Below the pieces are notes generated by a model that searched no databases, was not told the DNA's origin, and was given only the letters and a program-made list of their open reading frames with translations. Of a DNA stretch of 64,000 nt, positions 17,981-27,162 are shown one piece after another. Each line of letters opens with the position of its first letter. Position 1 is the stretch's first letter. A program made the translations under genes and the position numbers. The stretch is from Actinomycetota bacterium (GTDB taxonomy: Bacteria > Actinomycetota > Thermoleophilia > Solirubrobacterales > Solirubrobacteraceae), in assembly GCA_005885515.1 (NCBI GenBank), contig VAWK01000050.1, positions 23,784 to 87,783 of the forward strand. The letters run 5' to 3'.

Positions 17981-19636
17981 ATGACCCCCTCGCTGCTGGC
18001 ATTTTCGCTCTCGAACTCCTTCGCAAAGGTCGGAGCGGTCGCCGCCTTCGTGGCACTGGTGGGCATCGCGGTCTTGTCGCTGCTGTCGTTCTCGCAGGCA
18101 CGCGAGCTCAAGCGCCTGCGCGAGTGGGCGGGCCGGGCGCCCGAGCGCGCGGCCGAGCTCGAGCAGAGGGTGGGCGCGATTTCCGCAGCCCGCGTCCAGC
18201 GGACAGATGCGCCGGCGCCACAGGCGCGGGCGCCGCAGCATCCAGTCCCGGGCGCCCGCCCGCCCGGCGCGAGTCAGGTCCCGGGCGCCGATGCCTCTCC
18301 CGCCACAGCGGCGATGGCCGCGCAACCCGCCACGGCGGGCGCTCCCGCGATCGCCGGCTCTCCCGCCACGGCTGCATCGGCGGGCCCAGCGGCCGCTCCG
18401 GCCACGGCCGCGGGCATCGCCTCGGCGGCCGCGCCCGCCTCGGCCGCACCGCCGGCAACGGCAGTTCCGCCCGGCTCGGTGGACGCTTCGCCAGCCGTCG
18501 GCGCCGACCCTGCCCGGCCGGGCAACCACTCGGCGCAGTCCGCGCCGCACGCCGGCGGAGCCGCGACGAGCGCACCGCTCGCGGCCGCAGGCGAGGGCCA
18601 GGCCGCCAGGCGATCGGCAGCGACGGTCGCCGTGACCGCAGCCTCGGCCGCCTCGGCCTCGACGGCGCGGGCGCCGGTGTCGCCGCCCGCGCCAGCGGCG
18701 AGCACCCCACCGGCCTCAACCCCTGGCGCGATCCTGTCCGGCTCGAGCCCACCGGCCTCCGCCCCCGGCGCGCCCCAGGGTGCCGCAGCCGGTGATGAGG
18801 CCACTGCTAACCCGCCGCGCTCGGTCGCGAGCCAGCCGGCCGCCGCCGTGCCGGCGTCGAACGGCCCCGTTCCCGCTGCGCACGCGCGCGGGACGGTCGC
18901 GGATGGCAGCGCCGACGCGCCCTCCCGCGCCCCCGCGACCGCTGCCGCGAGCGCAGTCACGGGCGCCAGCGCGCGCCCGCCGCTGCCGCCCCCGCCTTCC
19001 GAGCCGCCCCGGCGCCGCGTGCCCGCAGGCGCGGAGCTGGCGGCCGATCCGATCGCGCCCGGCGCAGCCCCCTCGCCGCTGACGCCAGAGCAGGCAGCTG
19101 TGCGGGCTGCCCGCCGCCGGCGCGCGCGGGAGCCGAGGGGCTCATCCAAAAGAGCGGCGGTGATCGCCGGAGCCTTGCTCGCGGGAGCGGCAGCGGTGGT
19201 GATCGGCGTGCTCGCGCTCGGCGGGGGCTCGGCTGCCCGCAAGAGCGCTTCGGGCTCCGCGCCGACGCACCACGCGCGCGCCAAGCAAGTGAGATCGCCC
19301 AGGGCAAGACACGCTTCCGCCGCCTCCTCGAGGGCGGCGGCCACGAGCGTCGCTGTGCTCAACGGCACGGAAACGAGCGGGCTCGCCCACCGCGTCTCGG
19401 GCCAGCTGCACCAGCAGGGCTACGCGCGGGCGGCGGCCCTGAGCGGGCGCCCGCCCGGCGCCAACCAGTCCACCGTGGTGGAGTACGCGAGCGGGCACAA
19501 GAGCGATGCCGAAGGCATTGCGCGCGCACTCGGGGTCTCGCGGACAGAACCGATGGAAGCCACGGTGTCGTCGCTGGCGAGCTCGGCGAGCGTGGTGGTG
19601 ATCGTGGGCCTCGACAAGGCTGCGGCAGGGCCCTAG
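17981..19636 (+). CDS. Two-helix membrane protein with LytR_C domain and long Ala/Pro linker
   Basis: About 551 residues from ATG 17981; the track's start at 17585 lies within the preceding gene. An N-terminal transmembrane helix (AVAAFVALVGIAVLSLLSF) and a short coiled-coil-like segment lead into about 330 residues almost entirely Ala, Pro, Ser, Thr and Gly. A basic stretch and a second helix (VIAGALLAGAAAVVIGVLAL) follow. The C-terminal domain (about 460-551) is LytR_C-like: TSVAVLNGTETSGLAHRVSG and SVVVIVGLD. LytR_C often accompanies wall-polymer ligases, but no LCP domain is present here. Confidence 0.8.
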   Translation: MTPSLLAFSLSNSFAKVGAVAAFVALVGIAVLSLLSFSQARELKRLREWAGRAPERAAELEQRVGAISAARVQRTDAPAPQARAPQHPVPGARPPGASQVPGADASPATAAMAAQPATAGAPAIAGSPATAASAGPAAAPATAAGIASAAAPASAAPPATAVPPGSVDASPAVGADPARPGNHSAQSAPHAGGAATSAPLAAAGEGQAARRSAATVAVTAASAASASTARAPVSPPAPAASTPPASTPGAILSGSSPPASAPGAPQGAAAGDEATANPPRSVASQPAAAVPASNGPVPAAHARGTVADGSADAPSRAPATAAASAVTGASARPPLPPPPSEPPRRRVPAGAELAADPIAPGAAPSPLTPEQAAVRAARRRRAREPRGSSKRAAVIAGALLAGAAAVVIGVLALGGGSAARKSASGSAPTHHARAKQVRSPRARHASAASSRAAATSVAVLNGTETSGLAHRVSGQLHQQGYARAAALSGRPPGANQSTVVEYASGHKSDAEGIARALGVSRTEPMEATVSSLASSASVVVIVGLDKAAAGP

Positions 19637-19701
19637 CCGACGCCGGCGACCATCCGATAGCCGACTTCCTCGACATTCCCGAGCGCTCCTCCAAGCCGCG
19701 C

Positions 19702-20436
19702 GTGCGCGGCCTCACGCACGTGATCGACCGCGGGCTGTCGGTCGCCGAGATCGACAACCTGCTCGAGGTCGCGGGGGAGTGCGTGGACGTCGTCAAGCTT
19801 GGCTGGGGCACGGCGCTCGTGAGCGCCAACCTGAAGCAGAAGCTCGAGCGGTACGCCACGCACGAGGTTCCGGTGGTGCTCGGAGGCACGCTCACCGAGC
19901 TCGCCATCCGGCAGGGTCGCATCGAGGGCCTGATCGGGTGGCTGCGCGAGCTCGGCCTGCGCCACGTCGAGGTCTCGGACGGCACGATCGCGATCGACCC
20001 TGAGTTCAAGCGCGATCTGATCCAGCGGCTGGCGCAGGAGTTCACGGTGCTGGCCGAGGTCGGCAGCAAGGACGTCGACTTCATCATGGCTCCGTACGTG
20101 TGGGTGGAGCAGATCCAACGCGACCTCGACGCCGGCGCGTGGAAGGTGATCGCCGAGGCGCGCGAGTCGGGCACAGCCGGCATCTACCGTGCCACCGGCG
20201 AGGTGCGAACCGGTCTGATCGACGAGATCGCGCACGCGGTCGACCCCGACCGCCTGATCTTCGAGGCGCCACGGCGCGAGCAGCAGGTGTGGCTGCTCAA
20301 GCGCTTCGGCACGGAGTGCAACCTGGGCAACATCGCGCCACAGGATGTCCTCTCGCTCGAGACCCTGCGGCTTGGCCTGCGGGCGGACACCGTCGATCGG
20401 TTCGCCCTGGGGGATCGTGGATCGGGCGACGATTGA
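19702..20436 (+). CDS. comA: Phosphosulfolactate synthase (ComA family)
   Basis: At least 244 residues. The family adds sulfite to phosphoenolpyruvate to form phosphosulfolactate, the first step of coenzyme M synthesis in archaea and of sulfolactate in some bacilli. Motifs: GLTHVIDRGLS, DVVKLGWGTA, VPVVLGGTLTE, HVEVSDGTI and VLAEVGSKD. GTG 19702 is the first canonical start, but homologous-looking residues (ADFLDIPERSSKPR) precede it in frame with no ATG/GTG/TTG back into the previous gene. A non-standard start such as ATA or ATT is therefore possible. No comB/comC neighbours are visible. Confidence 0.88.
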   Translation: MRGLTHVIDRGLSVAEIDNLLEVAGECVDVVKLGWGTALVSANLKQKLERYATHEVPVVLGGTLTELAIRQGRIEGLIGWLRELGLRHVEVSDGTIAIDPEFKRDLIQRLAQEFTVLAEVGSKDVDFIMAPYVWVEQIQRDLDAGAWKVIAEARESGTAGIYRATGEVRTGLIDEIAHAVDPDRLIFEAPRREQQVWLLKRFGTECNLGNIAPQDVLSLETLRLGLRADTVDRFALGDRGSGDD

Positions 20437-20933
20437 CCAGCCCGGATAGGGCTCTCGCGGGCGCCGACAGGGCGGCCGGCGCGGTCTTCGCCCTGCTGGT
20501 GGCCGCCTGTTTCGCAGCCTTCTTCGTTACGCAGCGCCTGAAGCACACGCCCACGCTCGTGCAGCGCTTCGAGCTGACCCCGTTCTTCTCGCCGACGCCC
20601 GCGGGCCACGTTAAGCGCGAGGCGATCTCGTTCAAGCTCGCGCACGCCGACGAGGTCACGGTGACGATCGTCGACTCCACCGGCAGCGACGTGGCGACGC
20701 TCCTGCGCGATCGCTTCGTGACCCGCTACAAACAGTTCTCCCTGCGCTGGAACGGCCGACTTGGCGTGGCGCACGGCTTCACGTTCGTCGGCACCGCCGC
20801 TGGGCGCTCGGTGCTGCTGCCGTCCAACCACGGCCCGCTGGCCCCCGCGGGCGAATACCGCGTGCGCGTGAGTTTGCGCGGGCAGCGGCGCGCGGTCCTC
20901 TCCCCGCGCAGCTTCACGCTGGTGAGGCGTTGA
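20433..20933 (+). CDS. Membrane-anchored FlgD-like Ig-domain protein
   Basis: About 166 residues from TTG 20433, whose TTGA overlaps the comA stop. One N-terminal transmembrane helix (AGAVFALLVAACFAAFFVT) precedes an extracellular beta-sandwich. EVTVTIVDSTGSDVATLL, LRWNGR and AGEYRVRVSLRG follow the pattern of FlgD-like Ig domains. Function is unknown; it sits between comA and the polymerase gene and its TTGA stop is shared with the next start. The track shows it only as the tail of a longer shadow ORF. Confidence 0.7.
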   Translation: MTSPDRALAGADRAAGAVFALLVAACFAAFFVTQRLKHTPTLVQRFELTPFFSPTPAGHVKREAISFKLAHADEVTVTIVDSTGSDVATLLRDRFVTRYKQFSLRWNGRLGVAHGFTFVGTAAGRSVLLPSNHGPLAPAGEYRVRVSLRGQRRAVLSPRSFTLVRR

Positions 20934-22384
20934 GCACGGCGGCGCCGCGGCTGCCCGGAGCGACCACGCTCGGCTCCGGTCTCGTGCTGGCCGCGGTGGC
21001 AGCGGCGCTCCTGCTGGCGCCGCTGGTGCTGCTGATGCGCCGCGACCCGCGGGCCTTTCCCCTGCTCGCGCTGTTTGCGCTCCCCTTCCGGCTGCCCGTG
21101 TCGGCGGACGGCCGTACCGTCAACCTGCTCATTCCCCTGTACATCGTCGTGTCCGCCGGCACGCTCGCGCACCTCCTGCCGCGCGCGCAGCAAGCGCTCG
21201 CGCGGCAGCGCTCACACCACGCCGGCAGCGCCGCGCCGGCCCCCGCCGCGACCTGCCCGGCAGGATCTCGGTACGGCGGAGCCGACCGTTGGCAGCGGCG
21301 CCTGCGCGCGCTGCTCACGCCGCGCGGGCTGCAGTGGCTGCTGATGGGGTCGGTCGCCCTGTATGCCGTCCAGGCGCTGTACTCGCCGGACATCGCCAAG
21401 GCGGGTGAGAACGTCGCCTTCTTCTATCTGCCGTTCACGCTGCTGTTCCTGCTGCTGCGCGACGTCCGCTGGACGCGCCAGCTGCTGCTGGCCTGCCTCG
21501 CCGTCGTGGTCGCGCTCGCCGTCATATTCGCCGGGATCGGCTTCATCGAGTACGGCCGCAAGACGCTGTTCTTGAACCCCAGGGTGGTGGCCGCAAACCA
21601 GTACGACAACTACTTCCGCGTCAACTCGCTGTTCTTCGACCCCAACGTGTACGGCCGCTTCCTGGCGCTCGTGATGATCGCTCTCACCGCCTTCGTGCTG
21701 TGGCGCTCTCGTCGCCGCGACGTGATCGCGTGCGTGGCCGTGCTGGCCTGGCTGCTTGCCGGGCTCGTGACGAGCTTCTCGCAGAGCAGCATCGCCGCGC
21801 TGCTGCTCGGGCTCGCGGTGCTCGCCGCGTGGCGCTGGGAGCTGCGCGCGACGCTCTATGCGGCCGGTGCGCTCGTGGCGCTCGCCGTGGTCATCGTGCT
21901 GGCTGCGCCGAGCAGCCTGCATTTCGGACTCAAGGGCTCCGGCGGGTCGGCGAGCAACGCGACCAGCGGGCGCACGAAGCTGATCGCCGGCGGCCTGGAA
22001 CTGTTTGCCGAACGGCCGCTCCAGGGCCATGGGTCGGGCTCGTTCGAGCGCTCCTACAAGGCGCACCACCTCGCCTCCGGCGCCCAGAACGCGACCTCGG
22101 CATCGCACACGATTCCGGTCACGGTCGCGGCCGAGCAGGGACTGCTCGGTCTAGCGCTCTATGCGGCGCTGCTCGTCGCAGCCTTCACGGTGCTCTTCAG
22201 CGGCGCCGGTCGCTCGCCGCCGCGCGTCGCGATCGCCGCGTGCTTCGCCGCGCTCGTGCTGCACACGTGGACATACGCCGACTTCCTCGAGGACCCGCTC
22301 ACCTGGACGCTGCTGGGCATCGGCGCGGCGCTCGCCCGCGCCAGAGGGGGTGAACGGTGCTTGGCTACCTCAAGCGGCTCCTGA
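20930..22384 (+). CDS. O-antigen ligase/Wzy-like polymerase
   Basis: 484 residues, about 11-12 hydrophobic segments, TTG start overlapping the previous stop. The large loop between late helices contains SLHFGLKGSGG, GRTKLIAGGLELF and GHGSGSF, as in the Wzy_C/O-antigen ligase family, and it carries HTIPVTVAAEQGLLGLALY near the C-terminus. It probably polymerises or ligates the glycan repeat at the outer face of the membrane. A charged loop at about residues 85-120 is variable. Overlap with the flippase gene supports joint expression. Confidence 0.87.
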   Translation: MSTAAPRLPGATTLGSGLVLAAVAAALLLAPLVLLMRRDPRAFPLLALFALPFRLPVSADGRTVNLLIPLYIVVSAGTLAHLLPRAQQALARQRSHHAGSAAPAPAATCPAGSRYGGADRWQRRLRALLTPRGLQWLLMGSVALYAVQALYSPDIAKAGENVAFFYLPFTLLFLLLRDVRWTRQLLLACLAVVVALAVIFAGIGFIEYGRKTLFLNPRVVAANQYDNYFRVNSLFFDPNVYGRFLALVMIALTAFVLWRSRRRDVIACVAVLAWLLAGLVTSFSQSSIAALLLGLAVLAAWRWELRATLYAAGALVALAVVIVLAAPSSLHFGLKGSGGSASNATSGRTKLIAGGLELFAERPLQGHGSGSFERSYKAHHLASGAQNATSASHTIPVTVAAEQGLLGLALYAALLVAAFTVLFSGAGRSPPRVAIAACFAALVLHTWTYADFLEDPLTWTLLGIGAALARARGGERCLATSSGS

Positions 22385-23901
22385 CCACCGGCGCCGCGTA
22401 CCAGTTTGGCGACATCCTCGCCAAGGCGATCGCGCTCCTCACGATCCCGCTCTACACCAGGTACGTACCGCGCGCCGGCTACGGTGCGGCGAACTCGCTG
22501 CTCACGTCGGTGATCCTGGCGAGCATCTTCCTGCGCGTGGGCGTCGGCGAGGCGTTCATCCGCTTCTACTTCGATGACACCGACGCCGCTCGCCGCGAGC
22601 GCATCGCGCGCAGCGCGACCGCCACCGTGGCGTGGACCACGACCATCGCCTCGCTGCTGGCGCTGGCGTTCGCGGGGCCGCTCTCGCGTGCGCTGCTCGG
22701 CTTCCACGACCCCCTGCTGATCGACTGCGCGACCGTCGGGCTGTGGGCGTTCACCAATCTGGAGATGGCATACGCGCAGCTGCGGGTCGACGAACGCACC
22801 CGCGCGTACGTGTTTGCGACCGGCGCCAACGTGACGATGACGGTGGGCTTCACGGTCGCCCTGGTCGTGTTCGCCCATCAGGGAGCACGCGGGCTGCTGC
22901 TGGGCAACTTCGGCGCCTCCGCGCTGGTCGTGCTCGGCCTTTGGTGGATCCTGCGCGGGCGCGTCAGCCTGCGCCCGCCCGTCGGGCGCGCCCAGGCAAG
23001 CGACCTTCGCGCGATGCTGCGCTTCGGCCTGCCCACGGTGCCCGCCGACGCCAGCGTGTACGCGTTGCAGGTCGCCGATCGCTTCTACCTCTACCGCGGC
23101 TACTCCCACGCCGCAGCCGGTGACTACTCGGTCGCGCTGCAGTTTGCCACTGTCGTGTTCGTGCTCGTGCGCGGGTTCCAGTATGCGTGGCCGCCGTTGG
23201 CGTACTCGATCGACTCGGACGCCGAGGCGGCGCGGCTGTACTCGCTCGTCACCACCTACTTCGCGCTCGCCAGCGGCGCGGTGGTTGCCGCCGTGGCGCT
23301 GCTCGGACGCTGGATCGTGCGCCTGCTGGCGGCGCATCAGTTCTTCGGCGCGCACGGCGCATTGCCGTGGCTGGCGCTCGCGTGGAGCCTCTACGGCCTC
23401 TACCAGGTGATGATCGTGATCACGGGACGCACCCGCGCGACCGCCCGCAACCTCCCGGCGGCCGCCGCTGGGCTGGCCGTGAACATCGCGCTGCTGCTCA
23501 TCCTCGTTCCCCGCACCGGCGCCGGGCTGGGCATCGCCGGGGCGGGGATCGCCCTGTGCGGGGCATACCTGTCGATGCTCGCGGCGATGTATGTGCTCAC
23601 CCGGCGCCTGTTCCCGGTCCGCTTCGAATGGCGGCGGCTCGCGCAGCTGAGCGCATTGCTCGCGGCGGTAGCGGTGTCCGGGGAGCTCTTGCTCCCGCGA
23701 AGCGGCTCCGGCGGGCTTGCGCTGCGCACGCTTTGGCTCGCGCTGATCCCGGCGCTGCTGCTGGTCACGCGCTTCTTCCACGCTCACGAGCGCGCCCAGG
23801 CGCGGGCGCTCCTGGCGGACGCGCAGCGGCGTGTGGCCGCCTTCCGCGCGCGTCACGGTGACGTTGAGGCCTACGCGGAGGATCCGCTGCGCGACCTGTG
23901 A
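22357..23901 (+). CDS. Wzx-like oligosaccharide flippase
   Basis: 514 residues, about 12-14 transmembrane helices, GTG start 28 bases inside the polymerase gene. The N-terminal AAYQFGDILAKAIALLTIPL and TRYVPRAGYGAANSL are typical of the MATE/MOP flippase superfamily (polysaccharide biosynthesis protein). It would move lipid-linked repeat units across the membrane before polymerisation. Ends with an Arg/Ala-rich cytoplasmic tail (about 60 residues). Last forward gene before an inverted glycosyltransferase. Confidence 0.9.
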   Translation: MLGYLKRLLTTGAAYQFGDILAKAIALLTIPLYTRYVPRAGYGAANSLLTSVILASIFLRVGVGEAFIRFYFDDTDAARRERIARSATATVAWTTTIASLLALAFAGPLSRALLGFHDPLLIDCATVGLWAFTNLEMAYAQLRVDERTRAYVFATGANVTMTVGFTVALVVFAHQGARGLLLGNFGASALVVLGLWWILRGRVSLRPPVGRAQASDLRAMLRFGLPTVPADASVYALQVADRFYLYRGYSHAAAGDYSVALQFATVVFVLVRGFQYAWPPLAYSIDSDAEAARLYSLVTTYFALASGAVVAAVALLGRWIVRLLAAHQFFGAHGALPWLALAWSLYGLYQVMIVITGRTRATARNLPAAAAGLAVNIALLLILVPRTGAGLGIAGAGIALCGAYLSMLAAMYVLTRRLFPVRFEWRRLAQLSALLAAVAVSGELLLPRSGSGGLALRTLWLALIPALLLVTRFFHAHERAQARALLADAQRRVAAFRARHGDVEAYAEDPLRDL

Positions 23902-23934
23902 GCGCGTGCGCCGCCGGTGGGCGTCGGGCCGTGC

Positions 23935-24879
23935 TCAGAGCGCCGGCGGCAGGCTGCGGTTGTAGGCATCGGCCGCCTCGCGGAGCCCCTCTCCGCGGTC
24001 CGGCCTGAGCGTCGCCGCCACGTGGCGCCAGTAGCGTCCGGGGCGCTGCCCGGGGAGCGCGACGGCGGCCAGCGCGCGCTCGGCGTACGCGAGCGCGGTC
24101 AGCCAGCGCACGGCGCGGGCCGCCGCGCGCGAGTGGTGCTTGCGCATGTACAGGTCGCGGTTGCGCGACAGTTCCACGATGCGCCGCTCCGCGAGCGCCC
24201 CGGTCGAGAGCTGCTCGTGGTGGACGGCCGCGGCGGCCGGAACGTACACGCTGCGCCAGCCAGCGTCGCTCAGCCGCCGCGCGAAATCGACCTCGTCGGA
24301 GTACACGAAGAAGTCGGGATCCAGGTAATCCACCGCGGCGGCGGCGGCGCGCCGAACGAGCAGCGCCGAGGACTGGCACCAGTCCACCTCGCGCGTGCGC
24401 GATCCTCGGCTCTGGACCGTGAGCAGGCGGTGCAGCAGCAGCACCCCCGCCGCGGCCGCGAGCGGGGTCGGGAAGCGCCACGCGCAGGCCTGCGGCGAGC
24501 CGTCCGGGCGCACCAGCCTGGCGCCGGCCAGCGCCGCTCGCTCGCGCTCCTCGAGCGCCTCGTGCAGGGCCATCGTGGCGCCGGGTCGCAGCTCGGTGTC
24601 CTCGTTCATGAGCAGCGCGTAGCGGCCGCGCGCCCGGCGCAGCAGCTCGGAGTCGTTCAGCGCCTTGCCCCGCCGTCGCCGAAGCGCGATCGTCTCGTCC
24701 ACGGCCCGGTGGGCGCGTGCCGCCAGCTCCGAGCCGTCGCCCGAGCAGTTGTCCAGCACCAGCACCTCGCACTCGAATGGCAGCCGCTCACGCTCGCGCG
24801 CGATCGAGTCGAGCGCGCGCAGCAGAAGCTCCCGCTTGGCGGTGTTGACTACGCAGTAGCTGAGCTCCAGCTCATCCAC
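23935..24879 (-). CDS. Family 2 glycosyltransferase
   Basis: 314 residues. GT-A fold: LSYCVVNTAKRELLLRALDS, VLVLDNCSGDGS (nucleotide-binding), LLMNEDTEL (DXD-like) and DPDFFVYSDEVDFARRL. It is of the rhamnosyltransferase-like class that adds a sugar to a lipid-linked chain. It is the only gene of the polysaccharide block on the minus strand and shares a 7-base divergent gap with the next glycosyltransferase, leaving almost no room for promoters. Substrate not determinable. Confidence 0.9.
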   Translation of the reverse strand: MDELELSYCVVNTAKRELLLRALDSIARERERLPFECEVLVLDNCSGDGSELAARAHRAVDETIALRRRRGKALNDSELLRRARGRYALLMNEDTELRPGATMALHEALEERERAALAGARLVRPDGSPQACAWRFPTPLAAAAGVLLLHRLLTVQSRGSRTREVDWCQSSALLVRRAAAAAVDYLDPDFFVYSDEVDFARRLSDAGWRSVYVPAAAAVHHEQLSTGALAERRIVELSRNRDLYMRKHHSRAAARAVRWLTALAYAERALAAVALPGQRPGRYWRHVAATLRPDRGEGLREAADAYNRSLPPAL

Positions 24880-24886
24880 CTGCCTA

Positions 24887-26002
24887 TTGTCCGTGCACGT
24901 GCGCGTACACGTCGTCGACCCCTCGGCCTACACGCCCCCGTACGATCACGCGCTGTGTCGCGCGCTGGGCGCGGCCGGCGCCGAGGTGGAGCTGTACACG
25001 AGCCGGTTCCCTTACGCCTCGACTCCCGACCCCGATGGCTACGAGCGGCGCGAGTTCTTCTATCGCCGCGCCTCTGCCGGTTTGCCGCGCGCGACGCGCC
25101 GCCTGGTGAAGCTCGCCGAGCACGTGCCCGACATGCTGCGCTACCGTCGCGCCGCCCGCGCCGCGGAGGTCGTGCACTTCCAGTGGCTCGCCGTCCAGCA
25201 GCTCGATGGCCGGCTGCTCCCGGGCGGGCGGCCGCTCGTGCTCACCGCACACGACGTCCTGCCGCGCGAGCCGCATCTGGGCCAGCGGGCAGCGCAGCGA
25301 CGCGTGTACGGGCGCTTCGATGCGATCATCGTGCACTCCCGGCACGGGCGCGAGCGGCTCGTGGAGGAGCTCGGCGTGGACTCCGCGCGAGTGCACGTGA
25401 TACCTCACGGCGCCTTCACTCACCTGGCCGAGGGCGCCGAGCAGATCGCGCCGCGTCTGCAGAGCGAGCTGCCGGTGGTCCTGTGCTTCGGCCTGCTGCG
25501 CCCCTACAAGGGCCTCGAGCTGCTGCTCGATGCGTGGCGCGGAATCGAGCGGGCCGAGCTCTGGATCGTGGGGATGCCGCGGATGGATATCTCCCCGCTG
25601 CGCGCGGTCGCGCCGGCGAACGTGCGCTTCGATGCGCGCTTCATCTCCGACGCCGAGCTGCGCGGCTACTTCCGCCGCGCCGACCTGGTGGTCCTGCCCT
25701 ATCGCGCGGCGGAGCAGTCCGGCGTGCTGTTCACGGCGCTGGCGTTCGGCAAGCCGCTGCTGGTGAGCGATGTCGGCGGGTTCGCCGAGCTCGCAGCCAC
25801 CGGCGCCGTACGCGCGTTTCCGGCGGGCGATGCGCGCGCCCTGCGCGCTGCGCTCCAGCAGCTGCTCGCCGAGCGCACAACGCGGGAGCTGCTCGCCGAG
25901 CGCGCCCGCAGCGCGGCTCGCGAGTGCTTTGCCTGGCAGGACATCGCCGCGCGCACGCTGACCTTGTACGCGGCGCTCGTGGGCGAGAATGGCGCGCGAT
26001 GA
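24887..26002 (+). CDS. Family 4 glycosyltransferase (GT-B)
   Basis: 371 residues from TTG 24887; in-frame GTGs at 24893 and 24899 are alternatives. The N-terminal half has VDPSAYTPPYDHAL and VLTAHDVLPREP; the C-terminal half has VVLCFGLLRPYKGLELLLDA and VLPYRAAEQSGVLFTALAFG, the donor-binding E-x7-E-like region. A retaining transferase building the surface polysaccharide. It overlaps the next gene by ATGA. Rough length fits the family. Confidence 0.9.
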   Translation: MSVHVRVHVVDPSAYTPPYDHALCRALGAAGAEVELYTSRFPYASTPDPDGYERREFFYRRASAGLPRATRRLVKLAEHVPDMLRYRRAARAAEVVHFQWLAVQQLDGRLLPGGRPLVLTAHDVLPREPHLGQRAAQRRVYGRFDAIIVHSRHGRERLVEELGVDSARVHVIPHGAFTHLAEGAEQIAPRLQSELPVVLCFGLLRPYKGLELLLDAWRGIERAELWIVGMPRMDISPLRAVAPANVRFDARFISDAELRGYFRRADLVVLPYRAAEQSGVLFTALAFGKPLLVSDVGGFAELAATGAVRAFPAGDARALRAALQQLLAERTTRELLAERARSAARECFAWQDIAARTLTLYAALVGENGAR

Positions 26003-27162
26003 GAACCGCGCTCGAGGTCTGCTTCTGGGCCAGCGCGGGCCTGATCGCCTGGACTCACCTGGGCTATGGCGCCGCGCTGGCCCTGCTCGCGCGCGCGTTT
26101 GCACGCCCCGCGCGCATGCCTCGCCAGGACGCCCGCGCGTCGGTGCTTCCGTCGCTGTCGCTCATCATCGCCGCCCACGATGAGGAGGCGGTGATCGCGC
26201 AGAAGGTGCGCAACGCCCGAGCCCTCGACTACGCGGACACTCTGGTGGAGGTGATCGTGGCCTGCGACGGGTGCTCAGATGCGACCGCCGCCCGCGCGCG
26301 CGAGGCCGGCGCTGACATCGTGCTCGAGCTGGAGCGCGGCGGCAAGATCCGCGCCCAGGATGCAGCCGTGGCGCGCGCGCGCGGAGAGATCGTGGCGTTC
26401 TCCGACGCCAACGCGCAGTGGCGGCCCGACGCGGCGCGCGAGCTGGTGGGGGCGTTCGCCGACCCGCGCGTGGGCTACGCATGCGGGCAGGTGCGCTTCA
26501 CCCGCGCGGCGCCAGCCGGCTCGGGGGCGCCAAACCAGGAGGGGATCTACTGGCGCTACGAGCTGGCCGTGCGCGAGCTGGAGTCGCGGCTGTGCTCGGT
26601 CACAGCTGGCAACGGCGCGATCTATGCGACCCGGCGCAGCGCCTACATGGTGGTCGACCCGATCATGGGCCACGACCTGGCGCTGCCGTTCAAGATGGTC
26701 AAGCGCGGCCTGCGCGCGGTGTATGTGCCACAAGCGCAGGCCAGCGAGCGGATGGTGCCCTCGCTCGCCGGCGAGTTCGCGCGCAAGCGGCGCATGATGA
26801 GCCACACCTGGCCGATCGTGCTGCGCGGGGGCATGCTCTCTCCGCGCGGCTACCCGCCGGGCTATGCGCTCATGATCCTGTCGCACCGCGTGCTGCGCTA
26901 CTGCACGCCTTGGCTGCACGCGCTGGCGCTGGGCGCCAACATCGCGCTCCTCGCGGCCGGCGCGGGAGCGCTGTACTGGCTGACGCTCGCGCTGCAGCTG
27001 GCGCTTGCGCTCGCGGCGCTGCTGGGCGGCTCCGTGCGCCTGGCGCCGCTGCTGCTCGCGCGCTACTACGTGCTCACCACCGCCTCCCCGGCCGCCGGCC
27101 TTTGGGACTGGCTGCGCCACGGCACCGCCGCCTGGTGGGACGCCGCCGAGGGAACGCGGTGA
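25999..27162 (+). CDS. Membrane-bound family 2 glycosyltransferase
   Basis: About 387 residues. N-terminal helix, then GT-A domain with LSLIIAAHDEEAVI, VIVACDGCSDAT, VAFSDANAQWRP (DxD-like) and a TAGNGAIYATRR segment, followed by KRRMMSHTW (a QxxRW-like position) and three C-terminal helices. This is the layout of processive or Bcs/HAS-like enzymes. Start ATG 25999 overlaps the previous stop; the track's start at 23917 is an open-frame extension. It shares GTGA with the next gene. Confidence 0.88.
   Translation: MRTALEVCFWASAGLIAWTHLGYGAALALLARAFARPARMPRQDARASVLPSLSLIIAAHDEEAVIAQKVRNARALDYADTLVEVIVACDGCSDATAARAREAGADIVLELERGGKIRAQDAAVARARGEIVAFSDANAQWRPDAARELVGAFADPRVGYACGQVRFTRAAPAGSGAPNQEGIYWRYELAVRELESRLCSVTAGNGAIYATRRSAYMVVDPIMGHDLALPFKMVKRGLRAVYVPQAQASERMVPSLAGEFARKRRMMSHTWPIVLRGGMLSPRGYPPGYALMILSHRVLRYCTPWLHALALGANIALLAAGAGALYWLTLALQLALALAALLGGSVRLAPLLLARYYVLTTASPAAGLWDWLRHGTAAWWDAAEGTR

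Noticed and set aside
23917-25998. Upstream part of the 1081-aa open frame
   Set aside because: Open only because of high GC; it crosses two glycosyltransferase genes and has no coherent domain before ATG 25999.
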